Assembly: GCA_964430295.1 (NCBI GenBank)
Contig: CAYSEV010000061.1
Span: 1-5,522 of the forward strand
DNA length: 5,522 nucleotides
Origin: CAYGFH01 sp964430295
GTDB lineage: Bacteria > Patescibacteriota > Microgenomatia > UBA10105 > UBA927
Reading direction: 5' to 3'
Below the pieces are notes generated by a model. It did no database searches. It saw nothing but the letters and a program-made list of their open reading frames with translations, and was not told the DNA's origin. A program made the position numbers and the translations under genes. Below are positions 1 to 5,522 of the stretch, in pieces (within the stretch, counting starts at the first letter, position 1; each line of letters begins with the position of its first letter).

Positions 1-55
1 TTGCTGTAAGATTTGCTTTTTTTGCAACTACTTCAACGAGATCTGCTTTTGTCAT
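1..55 (-). CDS. HU family DNA-binding protein, N-terminal fragment
   Basis: Only the first 18 codons are in the window; the gene runs off the left edge. The visible residues read MTKADLVEVVAKKANLTA, which matches the N-terminal helix of HU/IHF-type histone-like proteins (typically M-[TN]-K-x-[ED]-L-[IV]-x-x-[IV]-A). Such proteins are about 90 residues long, bind DNA as dimers and bend or compact the nucleoid. The start is firm because a near-perfect Shine-Dalgarno sequence lies 8 bases upstream on the minus strand. A promoter with good -35 and -10 boxes lies further upstream. The gene is divergent from the LytR_C gene. HU and IHF subunits cannot be told apart from this fragment; a single HU is the simplest reading. 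Confidence 0.85.
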   Translation of the reverse strand, partial: MTKADLVEVVAKKANLTA

Positions 56-63
56 AATGTAAT

Positions 64-72
64 TCACCTCCT
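64..72 (-). promoter_or_regulatory. Strong Shine-Dalgarno site of the HU gene
   Basis: The minus strand reads AGGAGGTGA, almost fully complementary to the 3' end of bacterial 16S rRNA, with 8 bases before the ATG. It is the only strong ribosome binding site in the window. This fits an abundant protein such as HU and fixes the start codon. Confidence 0.85.
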
Positions 73-77
73 ATCAA

Positions 78-134
78 CCTCAATTGGTATTATTTCTCGA
101 AGCATATTGAGGATCCGCTTCGGAGACTACATCC
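78..134 (-). promoter_or_regulatory. Structured 5' leader of the HU mRNA with three competing stems
   Basis: Between promoter and start codon the minus strand has three perfect inverted repeats: 78-84 with 106-112 (7 bp, CCTCAAT/ATTGAGG), 98-103 with 117-122 (6 bp, CGAAGC/GCTTCG), and 110-114 with 130-134 (5 bp, AGGAT/ATCCT). The first and third share bases, and the second crosses both of the others, so as nested helices only one can form at a time. The 3'-most arm (78-84) ends 5 bases upstream of the ribosome binding site. This suggests a leader that could switch structure and affect translation, but no known riboswitch or ribosomal-protein leader is recognised. The pairing is seen in the sequence; the regulatory role is inference. 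Confidence 0.35.
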
Positions 135-164
135 TAGGCAGATGGATAGAACAAGATATTTTTT

Positions 165-190
165 TTGATATCCCGTCCTGACGGGATCAA
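165..190 (-). promoter_or_regulatory. Hairpin at the predicted 5' end of the HU transcript
   Basis: ATCCCGT (170-176) and ACGGGAT (181-187) form a 7-bp stem with a 4-base loop. Alternatively, TTGAT (165-169) pairs with ATCAA (186-190) outside a 5-bp core, leaving a 2-base bulge. The hairpin begins at about the transcription start expected from the HU promoter. It could be a 5'-terminal stabilising hairpin or an operator dyad over +1. It is not a normal terminator: on the minus strand it is followed by a run of A, not T. Confidence 0.45.
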
Positions 191-195
191 CTGCC

Positions 196-224
196 AATGT
201 AGATAATTTGGATTATTCTGTCAA
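196..224 (-). promoter_or_regulatory. Sigma-70-type promoter of the HU gene
   Basis: On the minus strand, a perfect -35 box TTGACA (complement of 219-224) is followed after 17 bases by TACATT (complement of 196-201), which matches 4 of 6 consensus -10 bases. The start of transcription is expected near 188-190. The leader before the HU start codon would then be about 130 nt. Confidence 0.65.
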
Positions 225-259
225 TATATCAATCAAATTTTGTATTAGTATGTTATATT

Positions 260-294
260 TTGACATACCCATAATAAATTTATCAGGGTAAAAT
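260..294 (+). promoter_or_regulatory. Probable promoter region of the LytR_C gene group, with overlapping dyad
   Basis: A perfect TTGACA lies at 260-265. The best -10 at a usable distance is TATCAG (281-286, 15-base spacer); the better-looking TAAAAT (289-294) is 23 bases away, which is too far. Exact boxes are therefore uncertain. Overlying them is an imperfect dyad: TACCC (266-270) and GGGTA (286-290) flank the 10-base palindrome ATAAATTTAT (274-283). Its position would suit a repressor site, but no family-specific operator is recognised. Confidence 0.35.
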
Positions 295-343
295 GAGGAA
301 AAATTAATATGTTCGAGCACAGGGTGACAAAATAAAATAGATT

Positions 344-1180
344 GTGTACACTAAACGTATGACAGTAAAAAAGAAGGCACCACATCCATCTGCGGTTGTA
401 GAAGAAGCCTCAAGCTCTCTGGAAGAGTCAGTTATGGAGGAAGAACGAAAAACTCCGATTACACAGGTGGTAGAAATTATAGACGACAATACACCGGTAG
501 AAGATACAAAGCCGTCAGTTGAGGAATCCTCTTCAGATATTTTTGCCAAAGCGAAGCAATCAGTGTCGGATACTGATACGAATGACACAGCATATACACA
601 AAATACGGATTCAATTGAAAGCGATGAAAAAAGAAAAGAATTAGTGGATGAATTGTTTCAAAAAAAGCCGGTAAACAGTATGGATGTTATGCCGGAAATT
701 ACTGCACATCATGCTACGAAAAAAAATCCAATTATCTATTGGGCCATCGGTATCGTAAGCGCCTGCGTTGTCATTGCCGTATCATTAGTCTTATTTTCAG
801 GGAAAAAATTATCACTACCATCAGTTGTGGTTGTCCCAACAGCAACACCGACTCCAGAACCAAAAACTACACCGTCTCCAACTCCGGTCGAAGTGAAGAA
901 AGAATCTCTGTCTATTCAGGTATTAAACGGTGGAGGTAAGGCAGGAGCAGCAACGAAGATGAAAAAATCTCTGGAAGCAAAGGGATATACTGTAAAAGAT
1001 ACTGGGAATGCTGAAGAATATACCTACGATAAAACAGAAATACATGTGAAATCAGTAAAAAACGGGGCACTTCAGATGCTTGAAGCTGATCTCAAAGACA
1101 CATATACGCTTGGCACGTCCGCTGCAGACCTGGAGGATAGTGTCGCATATGACGTTCGTGTGATTGTTGGGAAAGAATAA
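344..1180 (+). CDS. Single-pass membrane protein with C-terminal LytR_C-like domain
   Basis: The product is 278 residues if the GTG at 344 is used. An in-frame ATG at 359 would give 273 residues starting MTVKKKAP; neither has a well-spaced Shine-Dalgarno, so the start is uncertain. Residues 1-125 are hydrophilic, rich in Glu, Ser and Asp, and probably disordered in the cytoplasm. Residues 129-151 form one hydrophobic membrane helix. Residues 163-184 are a Pro/Thr linker (PTATPTPEP and similar). Residues 188-275 resemble the LytR C-terminal domain: IQVLNGGGKAGAA, then a helix, then GYTVKDTGNA. In other bacteria this domain follows the LCP phosphotransferase domain that attaches polymers to the wall; no LCP domain is present here, so no catalytic role can be claimed. 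A cell-envelope role on the outer face is inferred. It is the first gene of its group, 14 bases before the HAD gene. Confidence 0.8.
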   Translation: MYTKRMTVKKKAPHPSAVVEEASSSLEESVMEEERKTPITQVVEIIDDNTPVEDTKPSVEESSSDIFAKAKQSVSDTDTNDTAYTQNTDSIESDEKRKELVDELFQKKPVNSMDVMPEITAHHATKKNPIIYWAIGIVSACVVIAVSLVLFSGKKLSLPSVVVVPTATPTPEPKTTPSPTPVEVKKESLSIQVLNGGGKAGAATKMKKSLEAKGYTVKDTGNAEEYTYDKTEIHVKSVKNGALQMLEADLKDTYTLGTSAADLEDSVAYDVRVIVGKE

Positions 1181-1194
1181 TCCTCGCGATTTGT

Positions 1195-1944
1195 ATGAAA
1201 TATAAAGCTCTCATTATGGATTTGGACGATACTACCGTGCTGCACGGTCGTCAAAATCTGCCCTCACGCCGGGTTACCGAAGCAGTTACAAAAGCAAAAG
1301 ATATTCTTCATGTCTCTATTGCAACAGCCAGAACGCTCAAAGATTCTCTTTCTATTATCAATCACTTATCGTTAACAGGGCCATGTGTGTGTACGAATGG
1401 TACACAAATTTATGATCCGGTGACAAAAAAAATCCTTCATGAAGTAGTACTTCCGCCAGATGTTATCACTCCACTTATTACATTGTGTACAACACATCAA
1501 CTTGAGGCAATCATCTATGATGGCATAAAAGATAGTATCTATAACGGAACACAGTCGCATGAAAAAATATTAACACTCTATATTCCTGAAGTCCCGCTCA
1601 ATAGAATAGATGAGTATGTAAAGGAATTTTCTATAGATCCGCGTATTCATGTACAAAAACTTACAGCATGGGATAAGGCGTATATGAGTTTAGATATCGC
1701 TTCAAGCGGTGCATCAAAATTGCATGGGATTGTAAAAGTTGCTGAAATATTAGGGATTAAAACAGAAGAAATTATTGGAGTAGGGGATGGGTATAATGAT
1801 TTTCCACTCCTTATGGCGTGCGGGCTTAAGATCGCCATGGGAAATGCTGTGCCCGAGTTAAAGGAAATCGCCGATTTTGTTGCCCCAACAGTCTATGACG
1901 ATGGCGTTGCAACAGTGATCGAAAAGTTTATCCTGGAGACATGA
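1195..1944 (+). CDS. HAD superfamily hydrolase, Cof-like (type IIB) phosphatase
   Basis: The 249-residue product has the HAD motifs in order. Motif I is DLDDT (nucleophile D9, acid/base D11). Motif II is ATAR with T44. The motif III lysine is probably K175 (SGASKLHGI). Motif IV is GDGYND (197-202), which helps bind Mg2+. The C-terminal signature AMGNAVPELKEIADFV is typical of the Cof/YbiV group, and the cap between motifs II and III (about 75-165) fits a C2B cap. Relatives dephosphorylate sugar phosphates, flavin precursors or similar small metabolites; the substrate cannot be read from sequence. Motif I has Asp where most members have Gly (DxDGT), and motif II has Ala for Gly (ATGR). Length is slightly under the usual 260-280. 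No clear Shine-Dalgarno is seen, so translation may depend on the gene 14 bases upstream. The stop overlaps the next start (ATGA). Confidence 0.88.
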   Translation: MKYKALIMDLDDTTVLHGRQNLPSRRVTEAVTKAKDILHVSIATARTLKDSLSIINHLSLTGPCVCTNGTQIYDPVTKKILHEVVLPPDVITPLITLCTTHQLEAIIYDGIKDSIYNGTQSHEKILTLYIPEVPLNRIDEYVKEFSIDPRIHVQKLTAWDKAYMSLDIASSGASKLHGIVKVAEILGIKTEEIIGVGDGYNDFPLLMACGLKIAMGNAVPELKEIADFVAPTVYDDGVATVIEKFILET

Positions 1945-2207
1945 AAAATATCTCAATCATTCGAATTGCAAAAATACTTGCAATTGGGAGTATTTTCCTA
2001 GGACTTATCGTTATCATCTTTTGTGTATATCTGCTAAAACTTAATCAGATTGACATACGAATATCAAATCAATGGATCGAGCCAAACCAAATTGGGTGTG
2101 GTATTGAACGCATAGGTGTACGTGTGGAGTATCGGTATGGATTATATACGCATCATCTCAATGTTTTTACGTATCCTTGGTATAATCGTGTAATATGTGG
2201 AGGATGA
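1941..2207 (+). CDS. Hypothetical 88-residue single-pass membrane protein
   Basis: I do not recognise this family. Residues 1-11 are a short basic N-terminus, and residues 12-33 form a strongly hydrophobic helix (uncleaved signal anchor or membrane segment). Residues 34-88 are a small polar, aromatic-rich domain with many Tyr, Ile and Arg, probably outside the cell. That part holds two cysteines, C53 and C86 near the end (VICGG), which could form a disulfide; C28 is within the helix. The ATG overlaps the stop of the HAD gene by four bases (ATGA), and a short GGAG lies just 2 bases upstream, so translational coupling is likely. The overlap and uninterrupted frame favour a real gene. It could also be the remnant of a longer protein. 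It closes the first gene group. Confidence 0.6.
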   Translation: MKNISIIRIAKILAIGSIFLGLIVIIFCVYLLKLNQIDIRISNQWIEPNQIGCGIERIGVRVEYRYGLYTHHLNVFTYPWYNRVICGG

Positions 2208-2248
2208 TCTGATTTAATTGACTTAACGCTCCAAATATATTTGACCCT

Positions 2249-2278
2249 CTGCCAACCGCATCGGTTTCTTGATATAAT
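2249..2278 (+). promoter_or_regulatory. Extended -10 promoter for miaB-miaA-transporter operon
   Basis: A perfect TATAAT at 2273-2278 is preceded by TG at 2270-2271, giving an extended -10 (TGATATAAT). CTGCCA at 2249-2254 matches 4 of 6 bases of the -35 consensus with an 18-base spacer. Transcription is expected to start near 2285, about 40 bases before miaB. A small dyad, AACCG (2254-2258) and CGGTT (2262-2266), sits in the spacer. Confidence 0.6.
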
Positions 2279-2323
2279 CCAACTGTAAGATATTGTACGT
2301 AGTGTCATGATTGACTATCACCT

Positions 2324-3538
2324 ATGAAATACTACATAAAAACCTTCGGTTGTGCAGCCAACGAGGCGGATAGCGAGCGAATAGCATCTTTCTATGAGTC
2401 CAGAGGGTATACCAAATCTCGGACAATGAAAGCTGCCGATGATATCATTATCAATACCTGTATGATTCGGGAAAATGCAGAGCATCGTGTATATGGGCTC
2501 GTTCATAATCTCAAAAAAGTAAAAGCGAAAAATTCAAAGTTAAAAATTGTTGTTACCGGCTGTATGGTTGGTATGGCGGCACGAGAGAAAACAGGAAAAA
2601 TGTTAGCTCTCCTTCACAAAAAAATGCCGACTGTCGATGAGTTTTTACCTATTGAAGAAGTGGGATTCGATCATGCTCCAATTCGGACAAACAGTACGCA
2701 TGCATGGGTTCCGATTAGTAATGGTTGTAACAACTTTTGTACGTTTTGCGTCGTTCCGTTTACCCGCGGTCGTGAGATCAGCCGACCGTTCGACGATATA
2801 TTGTTGGAATGCCACACACTCGCACAACAGGGATATAAAAAGGTTACACTGGTCGGGCAAAATGTAAATTCGTATGGTGCGGATCTGTTAGTCGGGGAAA
2901 AGAATGTTCAGGTTATGAGAGACATAGAAGGGCCAAAATATTTTGATGACCCAAAACTGGAAGATGCGGCGTTTATGCGAAATGGCAAACAAATATCCCC
3001 AACATTCGTAAAACATTTAGGTCGTATGAGAATTCCCACGCTGTTTCCACAGCTATTAAAAGAAATTGGTGCAATAGATGGCATACACGAAATTGATTTT
3101 ATTTCCAGTAATCCATGGGATTTTTCGGATGACCTTATACAAACTATAGCAGAAAATCCAAAAATTTCCCGTCATATCCATTTACCTGTTCAGTCCGGTG
3201 ATAGTGCCATGTTAAAGCGTATGAATAGATGGTATACCAGAGAGCAATACCTTGAGCTTGTAGAAAAATTAAAAAAACACATTCCGGATGTTACCATCTC
3301 AACCGATCTTATCGTTGGTTTTTGTGGAGAAACGAAAGAGCAATTTGAACAGACTGTTGATCTTGCCAAAAAAGTCGGATTTTCAAAAGCATATATATCA
3401 ATGTATTCAGATCGTCCTATGACTGCAGCACACAAAGTGTATGCTGACGATATTCCACACACTGAAAAAAAACGCCGCTGGCTAGTGTTAGAAGAAATGA
3501 TAAATAGAACAAACCTTCGAAATGGAACGTACAGATAA
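2324..3538 (+). CDS. miaB: tRNA-2-methylthio-N6-isopentenyladenosine synthase MiaB, lacking the TRAM domain
   Basis: This radical SAM methylthiotransferase converts i6A37 to ms2i6A37 in tRNAs, using two [4Fe-4S] clusters and S-adenosylmethionine. The N-terminal UPF0004/MTTase domain carries the three cluster cysteines C10, C46 and C80. The radical SAM motif CxxxCxxC is C135, C139, C142, inside GCNNFCTFCVVPFTRGRE. LVGQNVNSYG (176-185) separates MiaB from MtaB and RimO. HLPVQSG (286-292), MNRWYTREQYL and DLIVGFCGET follow as expected. Two oddities: about 55 residues separate NSYG from FPQLL at 241, against roughly 11 in E. coli MiaB; and the protein stops at residue 404, right where the TRAM RNA-binding domain normally begins. 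The last 17 bases overlap miaA, so there is no room for TRAM. No Shine-Dalgarno is evident before the ATG. Confidence 0.93.
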   Translation: MKYYIKTFGCAANEADSERIASFYESRGYTKSRTMKAADDIIINTCMIRENAEHRVYGLVHNLKKVKAKNSKLKIVVTGCMVGMAAREKTGKMLALLHKKMPTVDEFLPIEEVGFDHAPIRTNSTHAWVPISNGCNNFCTFCVVPFTRGREISRPFDDILLECHTLAQQGYKKVTLVGQNVNSYGADLLVGEKNVQVMRDIEGPKYFDDPKLEDAAFMRNGKQISPTFVKHLGRMRIPTLFPQLLKEIGAIDGIHEIDFISSNPWDFSDDLIQTIAENPKISRHIHLPVQSGDSAMLKRMNRWYTREQYLELVEKLKKHIPDVTISTDLIVGFCGETKEQFEQTVDLAKKVGFSKAYISMYSDRPMTAAHKVYADDIPHTEKKRRWLVLEEMINRTNLRNGTYR

Positions 3539-4370
3539 AAAAATATTGGTGATCTGCGGTCCTACCGCTACGGGCAAAACAGCTCTAGCTGTCTTCTTAG
3601 CAAAAAAATTTAATGGCGAACTTGTCTCTGCGGATTCAAGACAGGTGTATACATACATGGATATCGGAACGGGAAAAGACAAAGAATCCATAGATGTTCC
3701 CATTCATATGATTGATGTGATAGCCCCTGACCAGGAGTTTAGTGTGAGTCATTATAGGCGTCTGGCAAGCCGCGCAATTGAAGATATAGTCAAACGGGGA
3801 AAGTTACCGATTATTGTCGGCGGGACAGGTTTATACATACGTGCGCTATTGCATAATCTCAATACTGTTGATGTGCCGCCAGATCCGGTATTCAGGAAAA
3901 AAGCTGAAACCATGTCGGTTAAAGAATTACAACAACAGACAACCCGAGATGGTATGAACAATTCAGATTGGAATAACCCTCGTCGACTTATCCGAAAAAT
4001 AGAAATAGCAAACCATGTTCCTATCCGGACTGATGTTCGACAATCGCTCGACTCCTTTTTGATCGGATTAACCATGCCGATGCCAGATTTGCAAAAAAGG
4101 ATACAGGAACGTGTTGCAAAACGGATTGCGCAAGGCGCTCTAGAGGAATTTTCCCGGTTGCGAAGCATGTATGGTGATGTGATTGCGCTTCAGGCTCCAG
4201 GATATAGATCCGTTGATACGTGGGGCACAGACGAATATTCTTATGCAAAAAGACAGATGACGTGGTTTAAAAAAGATTCACAAATTCACTGGTTTGATGC
4301 AAGGGCGGAGGATTTGATTGCATCTGTGACAGATAGCGTTTTAGCATGGTATACTAAGGTAAGTTCATAA
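3522..4370 (+). CDS. miaA: tRNA dimethylallyltransferase MiaA
   Basis: MiaA transfers the dimethylallyl group from DMAPP to N6 of A37 in tRNAs reading UNN codons, forming i6A, the substrate of MiaB encoded just upstream. The 282-residue product has the P-loop GPTATGKT (13-20), DSRQVY (38-43) with the presumed catalytic Asp38, GGTGLYIRALL (100-110), NPRRLIRKIEI (152-162), a QAPGYR segment (224-229) like the family's Q-x-x-G-Y motif, and YAKRQMTWFKKD (241-252). It is slightly shorter than the usual 300-316 residues, mainly in the middle and C-terminus, but no key motif is missing. The P-loop position, 12 residues in, supports the start. The ATG lies inside the miaB end (17-base overlap, different frame), with no clear ribosome site, which suggests translational coupling. 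Its TAA shares one base with the next ATG. Confidence 0.95.
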   Translation: MERTDKKILVICGPTATGKTALAVFLAKKFNGELVSADSRQVYTYMDIGTGKDKESIDVPIHMIDVIAPDQEFSVSHYRRLASRAIEDIVKRGKLPIIVGGTGLYIRALLHNLNTVDVPPDPVFRKKAETMSVKELQQQTTRDGMNNSDWNNPRRLIRKIEIANHVPIRTDVRQSLDSFLIGLTMPMPDLQKRIQERVAKRIAQGALEEFSRLRSMYGDVIALQAPGYRSVDTWGTDEYSYAKRQMTWFKKDSQIHWFDARAEDLIASVTDSVLAWYTKVSS

Positions 4371-5374
4371 TGAATACAAAATTTGAAATATCCATAAAAA
4401 CTATTGTTTTGGCATTACTTCTTGTACTGGTGGGTTGGATTGTTTTTCTTATTCGCGATATCCTTTTTCTTCTATTTATTGCGTTCCTTCTTATGACGGC
4501 TATACATCCGTTTGTATTATTTTTGGAACGGTTTAAAATTCCTCGCGCACTAGGAATTATCCTTACATATGGTATTGTGTTTGGACTTTTTGGGGCATCA
4601 CTCGCAGGTGCTGTTCCTGCTCTTATTGTTCAGTCAACAAAATTAGTACATGACTTACCAAATTATATTTCTCGTATCATACCGTATTGGAATATTGACG
4701 TATCCACTATCAGTCAGCAAATAGCGCCTATAGGAGAAAGTGTCGTAAAGGTTACACTCAGTATTTTTTCAAATATCGTTACACTCGTAACTGTCCTTGT
4801 CTTTGCATTTTACTTTCTTGTTGAGCGAAAACATGCAGATGTCGTTATTCAAAGCATTGTGGGAGAACACCTAGCTGTTCAAGTAATGCAGATTTTGAGA
4901 CGCATAGAATTGAGGCTTGGCTCATGGATTAGAGGTGAGTTGATACTCATGTCATCTATCGGGGTGTTAAGCTTTATAGGGCTCACACTTCTTCATGTCG
5001 ATTATGCATTGCCGCTCGCTATTTTTGCAGGAATATTTGAGCTCATACCTATGATAGGTCCTACAGTATCAGCAATCCCAGCAATTCTAGTGGCATTATC
5101 GGTTTCACCACTCCTTGCACTTAGCGTTGTAGCCATGTATATCGTTGTTCAACAATTTGAGAATAACGTATTGGTTCCATTTGTTATGAAAAAAAGTGTC
5201 GGGTTTCCTCCGATCGTGACTATATTAGTCTTGATGATTGGAGGAAGATTTGCCGGTGTAGTTGGGGCTGTTCTGGGTATTCCGGTTGCATTAGTTGTTC
5301 AGGAAATTGCAAATTACTATCTGTCTTCCGATGTCCCTTCTTCTCAAAAATCTACAAAAAATCCCTCAAAATAA
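4370..5374 (+). CDS. AI-2E family transporter (PerM/YhhQ-TqsA-like permease)
   Basis: The 334-residue product is a polytopic membrane protein. Hydrophobic stretches lie at about 11-28, 31-52, 60-88, 129-151, 192-210, 212-243, 247-262 and 280-315. A loop at about 90-125 is polar, as in the family. Signature segments are ELIPMIGPTVSAIPAI (224-239), QQFENNVLVPFVM (261-273) and GAVLGIPVA (299-307). Family members include TqsA, which exports autoinducer-2, and others implicated in Na+/H+ exchange; most are uncharacterised, so the substrate is unknown and quorum sensing should not be assumed. The ATG shares one base with the miaA stop (TAATG), with a weak AAGG about 10 bases upstream. The polar C-terminal tail (319-334) is encoded partly by the convergent rnpB terminator. 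Sharing an operon with miaBA is probably a matter of packing. Confidence 0.9.
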   Translation: MNTKFEISIKTIVLALLLVLVGWIVFLIRDILFLLFIAFLLMTAIHPFVLFLERFKIPRALGIILTYGIVFGLFGASLAGAVPALIVQSTKLVHDLPNYISRIIPYWNIDVSTISQQIAPIGESVVKVTLSIFSNIVTLVTVLVFAFYFLVERKHADVVIQSIVGEHLAVQVMQILRRIELRLGSWIRGELILMSSIGVLSFIGLTLLHVDYALPLAIFAGIFELIPMIGPTVSAIPAILVALSVSPLLALSVVAMYIVVQQFENNVLVPFVMKKSVGFPPIVTILVLMIGGRFAGVVGAVLGIPVALVVQEIANYYLSSDVPSSQKSTKNPSK

Positions 5375-5380
5375 GGGATA
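5355..5380 (-). terminator. Rho-independent terminator of rnpB, within the end of the transporter gene
   Basis: On the minus strand, ATCCCT (5379-5374) and AGGGAT (5366-5361) form a 6-bp stem with a 7-base loop, followed at once by five more T. This is a good intrinsic terminator for the RNase P RNA. It covers the last codons and the TAA of the plus-strand transporter. On the plus strand the downstream side is only ACTTTGTT, so it may also stop that transcript but less well. Confidence 0.7.
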
Positions 5381-5384
5381 CTTT

Positions 5385-5522
5385 GTTGCACATTGGATTC
5401 TCATAAGCCAGATTCTGTTTTTAAATTTTCATTTCTCTTATGACGTGTCAAACACGTCATATCGCGTCGATTACTCTTCGCGGTGCCCGTACTCTTCGTT
5501 CCGCTTCCGATATAATCGGAAT
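5385..5522 (-). ncRNA. rnpB: RNase P RNA, 3' portion
   Basis: RNase P RNA is the catalytic subunit that cuts 5' leaders from precursor tRNAs. On the minus strand, ACAGAATCTGGCTTAT (5418-5403) matches the conserved 3' region of bacterial RNase P RNA (E. coli ACAGAACCCGGCTTAT). Just before it, AGAGAAATGA followed by an A-rich joint matches the E. coli AGATGAATGA segment at nearly the same spacing. Upstream of that is a perfect 9-bp hairpin (5440-5460) in the place of P18, and another 7-bp hairpin lies at 5505-5521. The 5' half, including the other strand of P1, is outside the window, so the exact 3' end is estimated near 5385. A terminator follows directly. The gene converges on the transporter gene. 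Confidence 0.85.

Noticed and set aside
165..190. Inverted repeat as an intrinsic terminator
   Set aside because: On the plus strand the T run precedes it rather than follows, and on the minus strand A follows; its place at the HU transcript start fits a leader hairpin.
304..588. Open frame of 94 codons on the minus strand over the start of the LytR_C gene
   Set aside because: Its Ser/Thr-rich sequence is the mirror of the acidic low-complexity N-terminus on the plus strand; no family resemblance was recognised.
2241..2246. TTGACC as -35 box for the miaB promoter
   Set aside because: It is 26 bases from the TATAAT box, too far; CTGCCA at 2249-2254 with an 18-base spacer and the extended -10 fits better.
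2254..2266. Small hairpin AACCG-CAT-CGGTT as a terminator for the first gene group
   Set aside because: The stem is only 5 bp with a 3-base loop and has no proper T run; it also sits in the miaB promoter spacer.
3752..4168. Open frame of 138 codons on the minus strand within miaA
   Set aside because: It lies wholly antisense to a well-supported miaA, has a Cys/Arg/Ser-rich composition typical of shadow frames, and no family resemblance.
4370..5374. Quorum-sensing (autoinducer-2) system
   Set aside because: Only the transporter family name points that way; no luxS, lsr or other signalling gene is present, and most family members have other or unknown roles.
5472..5498. 9-base direct repeat TACTCTTCG at 5472-5480 and 5490-5498
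   Set aside because: Both copies are within the RNase P RNA, where short repeats in structured regions are unremarkable, and there are only two.

Overview
The window looks like a compact piece of an AT-rich bacterial chromosome, most plausibly a Candidate Phyla Radiation (Patescibacteria) genome of the Microgenomates type. That placement is an inference. It rests on short proteins, tight gene packing, a one-pass membrane protein with a Pro/Thr linker and a LytR_C-like domain, a trimmed MiaB, and gene starts that mostly lack a Shine-Dalgarno sequence. TGA is used as a stop (for example at 1942-1944 and 2205-2207), so the genetic code appears standard rather than UGA-glycine.

Layout. Positions 1-55 (minus strand) hold the first 18 codons of an HU-type DNA-binding protein. 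Its strong ribosome binding site, a structured leader of about 130 nt and a good promoter lie in 56-224. A divergent promoter region follows (about 260-294). A first plus-strand group covers 344-2207: a LytR_C-domain membrane protein, a Cof-like HAD phosphatase, and an unrecognised 88-residue membrane protein that overlaps the HAD gene by four bases. A gap of 116 bases contains an extended -10 promoter. A second plus-strand group covers 2324-5374: miaB, miaA (17-base overlap) and an AI-2E family transporter (1-base overlap). From about 5385 to the window end, the minus strand carries the 3' part of the RNase P RNA gene. Its terminator lies inside the end of the transporter gene.

How the genes work together. 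MiaA and MiaB act in sequence on A37 of tRNAs that read UNN codons: MiaA adds the isopentenyl group, then MiaB methylthiolates it. With rnpB next door, the right half has a tRNA maturation theme. The transporter probably shares the transcript without a known functional link. The left group has no obvious shared pathway.

I see no mobile element, CRISPR array, defence system or tRNA. I did not find a clearly new biological system. The items most worth a second look are the HU leader with three competing stems, the MiaB that lacks TRAM and carries an internal insertion, and the 88-residue membrane protein.
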